From an uncultured Gammaproteobacteria bacterium (GTDB taxonomy: Bacteria; Pseudomonadota; Gammaproteobacteria; UBA6429; Thiohalophilaceae), in NCBI GenBank assembly GCA_913064945.1, contig CAJYAN010000002.1, positions 124,001 through 188,000 of the forward strand: a DNA stretch of 64,000 nucleotides, in the 5' to 3' direction. Below are positions 38,003 to 47,114 of this stretch, piece by piece; the stretch's first letter is position 1; each line of letters begins with the position of its first letter. Below the pieces are notes generated by a model. It was not told the origin of the DNA, made no database searches, and saw nothing but the letters and a program-made list of their open reading frames with translations. The translations under genes were made by a program, and so were the position numbers.

Positions 38003-39034
38003 GTGAATAGCACATTCATAATTGCAGAAATGGCCTGGGCGCATGATGGCTCAATTGAAAAGTCTATAAACATAATGAACGCCGCGAAGGATTCGGGTGC
38101 TGATGCAATTAGTATACACTTAACAGAACTGTCAACATACATGGTCCCACATTATGGTAGTGGTGAAGGTCGTGTGTCAGCAGGCAGGGAAAACATGGAA
38201 GTGTACAAGTATCTTGACGACATTAATATCAATAATGACGACTGGAAAGTTTTTTGTGAAGCAGCGCGTAAAAAAGATATTAAATTATGCATTATGCCAA
38301 ATGATATGAATAGTCTGCAATTTTGTGAAAAAAATATTGAACCAGATTTCTATGTGTTATCGGCTGCTGCATTTGTTGAAAAAGAGTTTATCACCGCAGT
38401 AGCGAAGACGGAGCGTCAAACTATTTTCCGTGTTGGTGGAGCTACTATTGGTGAAATTGAAAATGCTGTGAATATATTTAAAGATAATAATGGCGGCGAA
38501 GTTACTCTTTTACATGGATTTCAAAATTACCCAACAAAGCTTGAAGATACAAACCTCCTTCAGATGCGATCATTAAAAGCACTCTTTGGCGTGCCTGTTG
38601 GATTGGCTGATCATATCGACGGAAGCGATCCCTTGGCAAAAGTAGTTCCTGCTATGTCTATTGCACTTGGTGCTTCTGTAATCGAAAAGCATATAACGTG
38701 GAACAGAGACGAGAAAGGAGAGGATTTTGAAGCTGCACTAAACCCCGCGGATTTTAAAGAATTTGTATCATATGTCCGTGGTTGTGAGATTGCTTTAGGT
38801 CAGGAATGCTGGGGTCAACTATCCGATGCAACGAAGCGTTATCGTGATGTCTCGCGGAAGCGTATGGTTGCGGCTCGGGATATTAAGTCTAACAAGGTCA
38901 TTGAGCGAGATGATATAACCTTTAAGAGAGCAGATGTAGGGATAAGCCCTGCCGATGCAGAGTATGTGATTGGCAGGACTGCCAAAGTTGATTTGAATGA
39001 AAATGACGGCATTACCCTGGGAGATCTTCTTTGA
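38003..39034 (+). CDS. Divergent NeuB-fold paralogue with SAF domain
   Basis: This 343-residue protein aligns along its length with NeuB/LegI but is altered at the active site. Glu9 and His14 (IIAEMAWAHDG), Asp203-His204 (GLADHIDG) and Glu228-Lys229-His230 (SVIEKHIT) are kept, so the metal site looks intact. The two PEP-binding lysines are replaced: the AVKFQ position reads AISIH (Ser37) and the KIPSG position reads YVLSA (Tyr117). A SAF domain occupies about 285-343. It starts at GTG and overlaps the next gene by 4 bp. A new acid-sugar synthase, or an enzyme using another ketoacid, is inferred. Confidence 0.75.
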   Translation: MNSTFIIAEMAWAHDGSIEKSINIMNAAKDSGADAISIHLTELSTYMVPHYGSGEGRVSAGRENMEVYKYLDDININNDDWKVFCEAARKKDIKLCIMPNDMNSLQFCEKNIEPDFYVLSAAAFVEKEFITAVAKTERQTIFRVGGATIGEIENAVNIFKDNNGGEVTLLHGFQNYPTKLEDTNLLQMRSLKALFGVPVGLADHIDGSDPLAKVVPAMSIALGASVIEKHITWNRDEKGEDFEAALNPADFKEFVSYVRGCEIALGQECWGQLSDATKRYRDVSRKRMVAARDIKSNKVIERDDITFKRADVGISPADAEYVIGRTAKVDLNENDGITLGDLL

Positions 39035-39792
39035 AAATAGGCTGTTTATTATCTGTCCGTGAGAAGGCTACCCGACTTCCGGGTAAGGTATTATTGGATA
39101 TAGCAGGCAAGCCTGTAACCGCTTGGTTACTGTCACGTTTATCTATGGCAAATGAAATTGATCAAGTTATTTTATCAACTTCGACGCATGAAGATGATGC
39201 AGTTCTTGAAACTCTAGCGATAACTGAAAGTTTTGCTTCATATCGTGGTAGTGAAGACGATAAATTAAAGCGATATTACGATACGGCGCTAGCATATGAG
39301 CTTGACGCTGTCGTTATAGTGGATGGTGATGATCCATTCTGTTTTCCTGAAGTTGTAGACAGGGTTGCTTTAGAGCTGCGTTCAAATATGTTTGACTGTG
39401 TGTATGTTTCAGGTTTGCCGCTGGGTGCGGCGTCTACTGGATTAACTGTCGCCGCGTTACGTAAAGTTCTCGAAATAAAGGATGAAGAAGATACCGAGGT
39501 ATGGGGTGGTTATTTTATCAATTCAGGGAAGTTTGATAGCAAAGAAATAAAGATCGAGGAAAAAATTTATCAACATCCTGAAATCAGATTGACATTGGAT
39601 TATCAGGAAGATTATGAATTCATTACGAAAGTGATCGAGAAGTTGAGGTATAGAAAAGATTTTTCATCTGAAGAGTTAATGAGATTGCTAGTTGTTGATA
39701 ATCCAGAATTAGTAGCAATTAATGCGGATGCGCAAAAGCGTTATGAGGCTCATATACAAAACGCGGCACCTGTGAAATTTAAAGAGGTCTAA
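39031..39792 (+). CDS. SpsF/NeuA-like cytidylyltransferase
   Basis: This 253-residue nucleotidyltransferase has LLSVREKATRLPGKVLLDIAGKPV, matching the SpsF-type cytidylyltransferase group, and VIVDGDDPF for metal binding. The NeuA/LegF hallmark (SKGIPxKN-type loop) is absent, and no other CMP-sugar synthetase is in the window. It therefore activates either the legionaminate, the product of the neighbouring paralogue, or both. The TTG start overlaps the preceding gene. Confidence 0.78.
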   Translation: MKIGCLLSVREKATRLPGKVLLDIAGKPVTAWLLSRLSMANEIDQVILSTSTHEDDAVLETLAITESFASYRGSEDDKLKRYYDTALAYELDAVVIVDGDDPFCFPEVVDRVALELRSNMFDCVYVSGLPLGAASTGLTVAALRKVLEIKDEEDTEVWGGYFINSGKFDSKEIKIEEKIYQHPEIRLTLDYQEDYEFITKVIEKLRYRKDFSSEELMRLLVVDNPELVAINADAQKRYEAHIQNAAPVKFKEV

Positions 39793-39797
39793 ACAAA

Positions 39798-40811
39798 ATG
39801 CAAAATTTGAAATTCACAGTGGTTGGTTTGGGTTCTATGGGTAAACGACGCGTGCGAAACTTACTGGCTAATGGGGTTTCGGTAAATCATATAAAAGGAG
39901 TTGACTGTAAGCCGGAGCGTGCTTCTGAAGCATCCGATAAATATGGAATTCAAACTTATGCTGAACTTTCAGATGAAATTATCAAGTTCTCGGATGCGTT
40001 TATAATCTCTACTCCGCCCGATCAACATTTATTATACGCAAAAGAGGCTGCAGAAAATAATATACATATGTTTATTGAGGCGAGCGTGTTGTCAGAAGGA
40101 TTAGAAGAGCTGGCAGCGCAAGTTAGAGAAAAAAAACTGATTGCTTTTCCATCTTGCACAATGAGATTTTTCCCTGGTCCTAAGAAAGTAAATGAAACGA
40201 TAACTAGTGGGAAAATTGGAAAAGTCTTGGCATGGCAATATCAAAGTGGGCAATATCTACCAGACTGGCACCCATGGGAATCAATAAAAGACTTTTATGT
40301 ATCAAACCCTCTAACGGGTGGTTGTCGTGAAATTGTCCCTTTTGAAATGGTATGGTTGGAGCCTGTTTTTGGTAAGGTCGTTGATGTAGATGCAAGGCAT
40401 GCAAAATTATCAGATATGCCTGCTGAAATTGACGACATATATATGCTACAACTTCGTCATGAAAGCGGAACATTAGGGCAACTAATCGTTGATGTGTTAG
40501 GCCGAACAGCAATCCGGTATCTAAGAGTAACTGGTTCAAAGGGTACCTTAGAATGGGATGATAGCACGAAAAAGGTTCGAGTTTTTTCAACGAATGACAA
40601 TGCGTGGCATGAGGAAAACTTTGGCGAAGGTACCGTTGAATCAAATTATATTAATCCTGAGGAGCCATATATTGAAGAAATTGGAAATTTCATTGATTGT
40701 ATTGCGTCAGGTAAAGAACCACTGTATACGTTGGAAAATGATGTTGATATTTTAAATATCTTATATAAAGCTGAAAAAGCAGATAATGAAAATAAACGTG
40801 TTAAAGTATAA
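39798..40811 (+). CDS. Gfo/Idh/MocA-family protein with altered catalytic motif
   Basis: The 337-residue protein has an N-terminal NAD fold (FTVVGLGSMGKRRVRNLL) and the C-terminal Gfo/Idh beta-sheet domain. The usual Glu-Lys-Pro motif is Glu-Ala-Ser (94-96, MFIEASVLSE). The later Asp/His motif region is changed to GGCREIVPFEMVWLEP. Loss of these residues suggests different chemistry or a redox role with other residues. PtmF-type proteins in flagellar glycan loci are a possible comparison. It sits in the second acid-sugar module. Confidence 0.75.
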   Translation: MQNLKFTVVGLGSMGKRRVRNLLANGVSVNHIKGVDCKPERASEASDKYGIQTYAELSDEIIKFSDAFIISTPPDQHLLYAKEAAENNIHMFIEASVLSEGLEELAAQVREKKLIAFPSCTMRFFPGPKKVNETITSGKIGKVLAWQYQSGQYLPDWHPWESIKDFYVSNPLTGGCREIVPFEMVWLEPVFGKVVDVDARHAKLSDMPAEIDDIYMLQLRHESGTLGQLIVDVLGRTAIRYLRVTGSKGTLEWDDSTKKVRVFSTNDNAWHEENFGEGTVESNYINPEEPYIEEIGNFIDCIASGKEPLYTLENDVDILNILYKAEKADNENKRVKV

Positions 40812-40864
40812 TGGGTATCAGTTTTAATTTGAGTAAATTTAACAGACGACATTGAAGATCATAT

Positions 40865-42223
40865 ATGAACTATAAAAAAAGACTAAATGCGGTTATCCCA
40901 GGCGGCGCTCATACCTATTCGCGAGGTCATGACCAATTCCCATCTAATGCACCAGAAATCCTCTCAAAAGGGAAAGGAGCATATGTGTTTGATGCGGATG
41001 GTCGCCGCTATCTTGATTACGGCATGGCGTTACGTGCAGTAAACATTGGTTATGCGGAAGATGAAATTGATAATGCTGCATTTGAACAAATTAAGAATGG
41101 CAATAATCTAACGCGCCCTTCATTAATTGAACTGGAGGCTGCGGAACTTCTTGTGGATTTAATAGATTCAGTCGATATGGTTAAATTCACAAAAAACGGT
41201 TCAACATCAGTATCCGCTGCAGTCAAACTAGCACGAGCATATACTAATCGTGACCTGGTTGCACGTTGCTCACAACATCCATTTTTTTCATACGACGACT
41301 GGTTTATTGGTTCTACACCGCTAACAAAAGGAATACCTCAATCTACAATAAGCCAAACAAAGATGTTTAACTATAATGATATTAATTCATTAAAATCTTT
41401 GGTCGATGAATATCCAGGACAGATTGCATGCGTAGTGCTTGAACCAGCAGCTGGTGATTGCCCTTCAGTAGATGGAAAGCAAGGCTGTTGCAGCGAGAAG
41501 GTATGCAATAGATACCAAGATAAGTCTGCCGAAAAAAACTTTTTACAAGAAGTGCAAGAATTATGTAATAAGAACGGCATTGTTTTTATACTCGACGAAA
41601 TGATAACTGGCTTCAGATGGCACATGAAAGGAGCGCAATACTTATATGGTGTAGAACCTGACTTGTGTACATTTGGCAAGGCAATGGCAAATGGATTTTC
41701 TGTGTCTGCTATTGCGGGTAAGAAAGAATTGATGGAACAAGGCTCGATTGATAAAATTGGCCAGGAAAGACTGTTTTTACTGTCAACAACTCATGGCGCT
41801 GAAATGTGTGGTCTTGGTGCATTTGTAAAAACTGTCGAATATATGCAGCATGAAAATGTTATTAGTCATTTGTGGGATTACGGATTCAGACTTAAAGAAT
41901 TAATCAATCAGCTAGCACTAGAGTATGATATTAATACTAGTTTTATAGCAAAAGGACCGTCATGCTCTCCGTTATTTCTGACCTATGATAAAAATGGGGA
42001 GATTTCTTTTGCATTGCGAACATTGTTTTTACAGGAAATGATTAAAAATGGAGTTTTGATGCCATGGTTAGCATTATGTTTTAGGCATGGAGATGAAGAG
42101 TTCCAAATCACTGAAAATGCACTAAGAGCTGCATTTAAGGTTTATAAAATTGGTCTAGAAGAAGGTGTGTCGAAATTAATTGATGGTGATGTTATTAAAC
42201 CAGTTTTCAGGAAATTTAATTAA
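40865..42223 (+). CDS. Class III aminotransferase, glutamate-1-semialdehyde aminomutase-like
   Basis: This 452-residue PLP enzyme resembles HemL: NAVIPGGAHTYSRGHDQFP at the N-terminus, ILDEMITGFR (Asp244 for the PLP nitrogen) and the PLP lysine Lys272 in TFGKAMANGFSVSAIAG. It is not a haem gene by context. A short cysteine-rich insert (Cys199, 208, 209, 214) between the LEPAAGD motif and the next helix is unlike typical HemL. It ends 1 bp before the nitrilase gene. Transamination or aminomutation of a sugar-acid intermediate is inferred. Confidence 0.78.
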   Translation: MNYKKRLNAVIPGGAHTYSRGHDQFPSNAPEILSKGKGAYVFDADGRRYLDYGMALRAVNIGYAEDEIDNAAFEQIKNGNNLTRPSLIELEAAELLVDLIDSVDMVKFTKNGSTSVSAAVKLARAYTNRDLVARCSQHPFFSYDDWFIGSTPLTKGIPQSTISQTKMFNYNDINSLKSLVDEYPGQIACVVLEPAAGDCPSVDGKQGCCSEKVCNRYQDKSAEKNFLQEVQELCNKNGIVFILDEMITGFRWHMKGAQYLYGVEPDLCTFGKAMANGFSVSAIAGKKELMEQGSIDKIGQERLFLLSTTHGAEMCGLGAFVKTVEYMQHENVISHLWDYGFRLKELINQLALEYDINTSFIAKGPSCSPLFLTYDKNGEISFALRTLFLQEMIKNGVLMPWLALCFRHGDEEFQITENALRAAFKVYKIGLEEGVSKLIDGDVIKPVFRKFN

Positions 42224-43006
42224 ATGAAAATCGGCCTGGTTTCCCTTGAACAAGTGTGGGAAAAAAAACTATCAAATCTCATTGTGTGTGAAAACTATTT
42301 TAAACTCGCACGCAAAAATGATATAAAGCTTATAATATTTCCTGAAATGACTTTAACAGGATTCTCAACGAATGTTATTGAAATAGCCGAAGAAAGCACA
42401 TCCTCTAGTTCAATAAGCGAATTTAAGCGTCTGGCTTCAAATTATAAAATATCATGTATTTTTGGTGTTGTTAGATCTAAAAATGGAAAATATTTTAATG
42501 ATTCAGTTTATATTGATGAAAATGGTACAGTAAAAGGCGAGTACTCTAAGATTCATCCATTCTCATTTTCAGGAGAAGATAAATATTATGCTGCCGGTGA
42601 GAGGATATGCGTTGTTGAAGATTGTGGTTTAAGTATAGGTTTGACGATATGTTATGATTTACGATTTCCTGAATTGTTTACTGCATTAGCAAAAAATTGT
42701 GACATGATTGTCAATATTGCAAACTGGCCAAAACGAAGGGTGGAACACTGGAAGGCGCTAATAAAAGCCAGGGCTATAGAGAGTCAGGTTTTTGTTGCTG
42801 GTGTTAATCGGATTGGTGTAGACGGGAATAACTTAGAATATGTAGAAAGCAGTAGCATTTTTAATGCTGATGGTGTCGAACTAGATTACATTCATATTAA
42901 TAATATGAAAATTGCTACTGTAGATAAAAACTGGACAAAAGAATTCAAAAGTAAATTTTTGACAGTTAAAGACCGAAACATCAGCTTATATAAAGAGATT
43001 ATATAG
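42224..43006 (+). CDS. Carbon-nitrogen hydrolase (nitrilase superfamily)
   Basis: The 260-residue protein has the complete nitrilase triad Glu41 (FPEMTLTGF), Lys109 (YSKIHPF) and Cys143 (TICYDLRFPE). Such enzymes cleave amides or carbamoyl groups, or run in reverse as amide synthases. In a polysaccharide locus this suggests trimming or forming an amide on an amino- or acid-sugar. It is tightly packed with the aminotransferase before it and the SDR after it (0-1 bp gaps). Confidence 0.85.
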   Translation: MKIGLVSLEQVWEKKLSNLIVCENYFKLARKNDIKLIIFPEMTLTGFSTNVIEIAEESTSSSSISEFKRLASNYKISCIFGVVRSKNGKYFNDSVYIDENGTVKGEYSKIHPFSFSGEDKYYAAGERICVVEDCGLSIGLTICYDLRFPELFTALAKNCDMIVNIANWPKRRVEHWKALIKARAIESQVFVAGVNRIGVDGNNLEYVESSSIFNADGVELDYIHINNMKIATVDKNWTKEFKSKFLTVKDRNISLYKEII

Positions 43007-43777
43007 ATGCTTAGCGATAAGGTTGTCGTTGTTACTGGTGGGGCTGGGCTTCTTGGCCAAGAGTTTATAAGAACAATAGTAAAAAATAAGGGTATAGCGA
43101 TCATCGCTGATATAAACAAAGATACGGCGAAAGAGACTAAAGATGAATTATCAGATGAGCTTGAAACGTGTGAAATAGATTTCGTAGAGCTTGATATAAC
43201 ATCAAAAATATCACTAACTTTAGCTATTAAATATCTTGATGCAAAGTTTGGAAAAATAGACGCACTTGTAAATAATGCATACCCGCGAAATAAGGCGTAT
43301 GGCAGACAATTTTTCGATGTTACTTATGAAGATTTTCTTGAAAATGCCGGTATGAACATTGGCGGTTATTTTCTGGTATCTCAGCAATTTGCACAATATT
43401 TTAATGCGCAGGGTTTTGGGAATATTATTAACTTGTCGTCTATATATGGTGTGATTGCACCGAGATTTGAAGTGTATGATAAGACTCAAATGACGATGCC
43501 AGTTGAATATGCTGCGATAAAAGCAGCTCTAATTCATCTAACTCGATATATGGCAAAATACTTTAAAGGAATGAATATAAGGGTTAATGCAATAAGTCCA
43601 GGAGGTATATTAGATCGCCAGCCTGATGAGTTTGTTTCTGCATACAATAATAATTGCATGACTAAGGGAATGTTAAGAAAATCGGATATTAATGGTACTT
43701 TGTTGTATCTGTTAAGTGACTTGAGTCAATATGTGAATGGCCAGAATATTATTGTAGATGATGGCTATTGTTTATAA
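43007..43777 (+). CDS. Short-chain dehydrogenase (PtmA-like)
   Basis: This 256-residue classical SDR has VVVTGGAGLLGQEF, VNNAYPRNKAYG, INLSSIYG (Ser) and EYAAIKAAL (Tyr-x3-Lys). The YPRN and long IYGVIAPRFEVYDKTQM segments resemble PtmA-type SDRs of flagellin-modification loci. It closes the second acid-sugar module. Confidence 0.83.
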   Translation: MLSDKVVVVTGGAGLLGQEFIRTIVKNKGIAIIADINKDTAKETKDELSDELETCEIDFVELDITSKISLTLAIKYLDAKFGKIDALVNNAYPRNKAYGRQFFDVTYEDFLENAGMNIGGYFLVSQQFAQYFNAQGFGNIINLSSIYGVIAPRFEVYDKTQMTMPVEYAAIKAALIHLTRYMAKYFKGMNIRVNAISPGGILDRQPDEFVSAYNNNCMTKGMLRKSDINGTLLYLLSDLSQYVNGQNIIVDDGYCL

Positions 43778-43785
43778 AATTCGCT

Positions 43786-44778
43786 GTGAACAAAAAAATA
43801 TTATTAATTTCGCAATCACCTAGTGATATTCGTTTTGTACTAACATTATATGAAAAATATAAAGATAGTTATGATGTTGAAATTATAGTTGTAGGTGTCA
43901 AAAATAATTATCATTTTTTGTGCCAATCACTTCCAAGCCATAATGTCCAATTTGTATCGATTCCAAAGTTTAGGGAATATATAAAGTTACTTTCTTTTAG
44001 TTTTGTGCTAAGAAGTTTAAGGAAGAAATTAGTACAAAAATACAAAGATGATCATATTTATTTTTTTTCGCGTTTTGGTGATTATGCGACAGCATATCTA
44101 ATAGATGCACTGAAGAAAAATAATACAATATTATACGTAGATAGTGTTTATAGTTATGTAAGTGAAATAATTGAGCCGAACCAGAGTGTTGTGCTTAATA
44201 TAAAAGGAAAAATAAAAAAGAATTATTTGAGATATTTATTATTTTTTGAGATGAAATTTGTAAATATATCAGGACCGGCTGTCGAGTATTATGATACTAA
44301 AAATAATGTTAGTGATATATCAATAACAATTGATGAAAAAGTATATTCCAAATACGGATATTCAGTTGAGTGCGCACACAAAAAGAAAAGTATATTATTC
44401 TTTGAATCTAATGGCATGACAGAGAGCTATTTTGAAAAATATGACATAGAACTGAAATTGATCATCGATTTTCTGTGTGATAAATATGATTTGTATATTA
44501 AACCACATCCATCGCACGGCTCGTCATCAGTGTGGGATGAATATGACGTGAACTTTCTCCCAGGCTACATTCCTGCCGAATTTATCAATGTTGAGAGTTT
44601 TGATAAGGTGGTTGGTATAGAAAGTGCTGCCCTGGCAAACATACGGCATCCAAAAAAAGTTAGCTTAATAAATTTTTTTGGATTTACCGATGAATCAATA
44701 AAACATAATTTTCAAAAATATATTACCAATCATTCTATAGATGATGTTTCGTTTCCTTGTAATATTAATTTCGTATAG
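43786..44778 (+). CDS. Sialyltransferase-like glycosyltransferase (GT-B, HP motif)
   Basis: This is a 330-residue protein. Seen directly are KPHPSHGSS (His241-Pro242), LPGYIPAEFINV (259-270) and SFDKVVGIESAALAN (271-285). Bacterial GT38/GT52/GT80 sialyltransferases share an HP motif followed by a serine-containing motif in this arrangement, so it is a candidate transferase for the CMP-nonulosonate. The GTG at 43786 is preferred to the TTG at 43768, which would overlap the SDR. Family assignment is by motif only. Confidence 0.62.
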   Translation: MNKKILLISQSPSDIRFVLTLYEKYKDSYDVEIIVVGVKNNYHFLCQSLPSHNVQFVSIPKFREYIKLLSFSFVLRSLRKKLVQKYKDDHIYFFSRFGDYATAYLIDALKKNNTILYVDSVYSYVSEIIEPNQSVVLNIKGKIKKNYLRYLLFFEMKFVNISGPAVEYYDTKNNVSDISITIDEKVYSKYGYSVECAHKKKSILFFESNGMTESYFEKYDIELKLIIDFLCDKYDLYIKPHPSHGSSSVWDEYDVNFLPGYIPAEFINVESFDKVVGIESAALANIRHPKKVSLINFFGFTDESIKHNFQKYITNHSIDDVSFPCNINFV

Positions 44779-44793
44779 AAAGATTAATTTAAA

Positions 44794-45996
44794 TTGAAGC
44801 ACTTTTCGTTTTATTTCTTTTTTTCTGTTGTTAACGCTGGTATTGCAATGTTGACGTCAGCGATACTTGCGAGGAGTCTAAGTGTTGAGCATTTTGGTCA
44901 AATTGGGATTGCGTCAGCGGTCTTGCAATTTGTGACGCCGTGTATTGTTTTTAATGCACTCGGGTTGGTTGCGATCAATAAAGTTAAATTAGAAAAAAAA
45001 TCATTCCAGGAGTTTTCCAATAATTATTTTACAGTAGCTGGCATATTAACGATTGTGTCATTTACGGCAGGTCAAATATTGGGAGGAATATATCCTGCTT
45101 ATGGTGAAGTTGCCTATATAATCCCCATTTTGTCATTTGTGATGGCTTTTAATGAATTTCAGAATGCTGAATTAATTCAGGAGTCAAAAAGTTTATATTA
45201 TGGTTTGTATATTTTTATTACACGCTTCGTAACAATACTTTTTGTTGTTACTGCTGTATATGCGCTAAACTATCCATGGTATGCTTATTTTTATGCTCTG
45301 CTTGTGGGTGAGTTGGTGTCTCTTATTGTTAGGTATAAATATCATTTTAATATACTAAGAAATTTCAGGATTTCATTCGATAAAAAAGAATTTTACGAAA
45401 TCTTAAAATACGGTTTGCCATTATTTTTTTTACTAATTGCTGGCTGGTCTCTTAATAGTATTGATAGATTTATTGTTCTAAAGTATTTCAGTTTGAAAGA
45501 AGTTGCATATTATACTCTTGCATACCAGTTGGGGATGTCAATAAATTTAGCAAATACAGCACTAACGAATTCTGTCGTACCTATTATATACAATGCTATT
45601 CATAATAATGAAAATTCGTTAAGGCTGATAAATAAATACATAGCTATTTATTCTTCTGTGATCGTGGCCGTTATATTAGTAGCTTCCATCTCTTTTACAT
45701 ACTTGATTCCAATCGTATTTGGTAAGTCTTATCATGAGAGTATAAGAATATCGATATTTATTGCGATTGCATTTGGTTTTGTCGGTGTATACAGAATACC
45801 GGTTCTTGTTATAGATTTTTATAAAAAAAATTCACTCAAAACCACTCTAACTATTATTGCCGCTGTGCTAAATTTAGTCTTTTCGCTTTATTTTATCCGT
45901 GATTTTGGGGTTATGGCGCCTGCATATGGGACTTTGTTGAGTTATTTTCTGCTAGCACTCGCATGCTATTACTATGCATATAAAGAGTTGCGATAG
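44794..45996 (+). CDS. Wzx-type oligosaccharide flippase
   Basis: This 400-residue polytopic membrane protein has about eleven to twelve hydrophobic helices and no large soluble domain. Features such as ILARSLSVEHFGQIGIASA near the N-terminus and YGLPLFFLLIAGWSLNSIDRFIVLKYF in the middle are typical of PST/MOP flippases that move undecaprenyl-PP-linked repeat units. It starts at TTG. Presence with the Wzy candidate and the phosphoglycosyl transferase supports a Wzx/Wzy-dependent polymer. Confidence 0.87.
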   Translation: MKHFSFYFFFSVVNAGIAMLTSAILARSLSVEHFGQIGIASAVLQFVTPCIVFNALGLVAINKVKLEKKSFQEFSNNYFTVAGILTIVSFTAGQILGGIYPAYGEVAYIIPILSFVMAFNEFQNAELIQESKSLYYGLYIFITRFVTILFVVTAVYALNYPWYAYFYALLVGELVSLIVRYKYHFNILRNFRISFDKKEFYEILKYGLPLFFLLIAGWSLNSIDRFIVLKYFSLKEVAYYTLAYQLGMSINLANTALTNSVVPIIYNAIHNNENSLRLINKYIAIYSSVIVAVILVASISFTYLIPIVFGKSYHESIRISIFIAIAFGFVGVYRIPVLVIDFYKKNSLKTTLTIIAAVLNLVFSLYFIRDFGVMAPAYGTLLSYFLLALACYYYAYKELR

Positions 45997-47112
45997 ATGA
46001 AAACGTTTTACATTCTTGAAAACTCTAATTCACCTCATGAAGAAGGGATTATTACTTTAATTGAAGTTTTAAAATATAAAGGTTGCAAGGTTGTTCTTTG
46101 TTTGAATCAACTGTCAGAACAGAGAATGCGAAAGTTTGCAAATATAAATCTGGTGGATGAGATAGTACGCATTGATTCAATAAAAGAACTGGTGTTGCTT
46201 CCAGCAAAAATAAATAACGCAGGAATCTTGTTGCACAATACAGTAAGTGTTCGCAATTCGTTTACAACAGTATTTCTTGGATGTCTTGTGCGTAATAATG
46301 TTTATTATATTAGGAATGCTAATTCATGGCTGTTTTTTTCTAATCATGAAGGTGCTTTTTATTACAGGGTTTTAAGATATATCTCAACCGCATTAAAAAA
46401 ATTTCTGTTAAAGCGCGCGCAATATTTGATAGTTGAAAGTGATCAAATAAAAAACTATTTATCTAAATATACCAGTATGCGTATTGAGATTATACCATAC
46501 AAATACTATACGACTGTAACAAATAAAAATTCATCAACACAAAATGTAATTTCCTTTGTTGTTCCTGGTGCTGTTGATTTGGAGCGTAAACCTCTAGATG
46601 TCGTTATTGCCGCGCTGCGCAATCTACCAAATCAATACCTTAAGAAAATTAAAATAATTCTATTGGGTCGACCTCTTGGTGAAACAGCAAGAAAACTATG
46701 TGATGAGTGGATGAAAGAATTTGGAGACTCTTTAGAGTATTTTAATGGATTTGTGGAAAATGAGGTGTTTGAAAAAACTGTTAATGATGCAACATATATT
46801 TTATGTTCTTTTAAATTAAAGCATCAAGATAGATATTTAGATGAGGTTTATGGTGAGACAAAAGGCTCAGGTGTCTTTGGTCAGGCTATTTCTTATGGAA
46901 AACCATTGATTGTAAATAAGGGGTTTAAAGTTCCTAGCGAGATAGAATCCTCGACATTATATTTTGAAGATGCATCCGAACTCTGTAATATTTTTAAAGA
47001 GGCAGTTGCTAACGAAGCAAATCGCTCAATATTGATATCAAATGCATATAAAAACTCATCTTCGTTTACAATTGAAAATATAGCAAATAGTCTCAATTTA
47101 TCTACGAGGTAA
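45997..47112 (+). CDS. Glycosyltransferase, GT-B fold
   Basis: The 371-residue cytosolic protein has a GT4/GT1-like C-terminal half: SFVVPGAVDLERKPLDVVIAA, IILLGRPLG, and ETKGSGVFGQAISYGKPLI, a form of the donor-binding E-x7-E region. Donor and acceptor cannot be inferred. It starts 1 bp after the flippase stop. Confidence 0.72.
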   Translation: MKTFYILENSNSPHEEGIITLIEVLKYKGCKVVLCLNQLSEQRMRKFANINLVDEIVRIDSIKELVLLPAKINNAGILLHNTVSVRNSFTTVFLGCLVRNNVYYIRNANSWLFFSNHEGAFYYRVLRYISTALKKFLLKRAQYLIVESDQIKNYLSKYTSMRIEIIPYKYYTTVTNKNSSTQNVISFVVPGAVDLERKPLDVVIAALRNLPNQYLKKIKIILLGRPLGETARKLCDEWMKEFGDSLEYFNGFVENEVFEKTVNDATYILCSFKLKHQDRYLDEVYGETKGSGVFGQAISYGKPLIVNKGFKVPSEIESSTLYFEDASELCNIFKEAVANEANRSILISNAYKNSSSFTIENIANSLNLSTR

Positions 47113-47114
47113 CC

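Noticed and set aside
40865-42223. Class III aminotransferase as a true HemL (tetrapyrrole synthesis)
   Set aside because: It sits within a packed sugar module in the AT-rich island and has an atypical cysteine insert.
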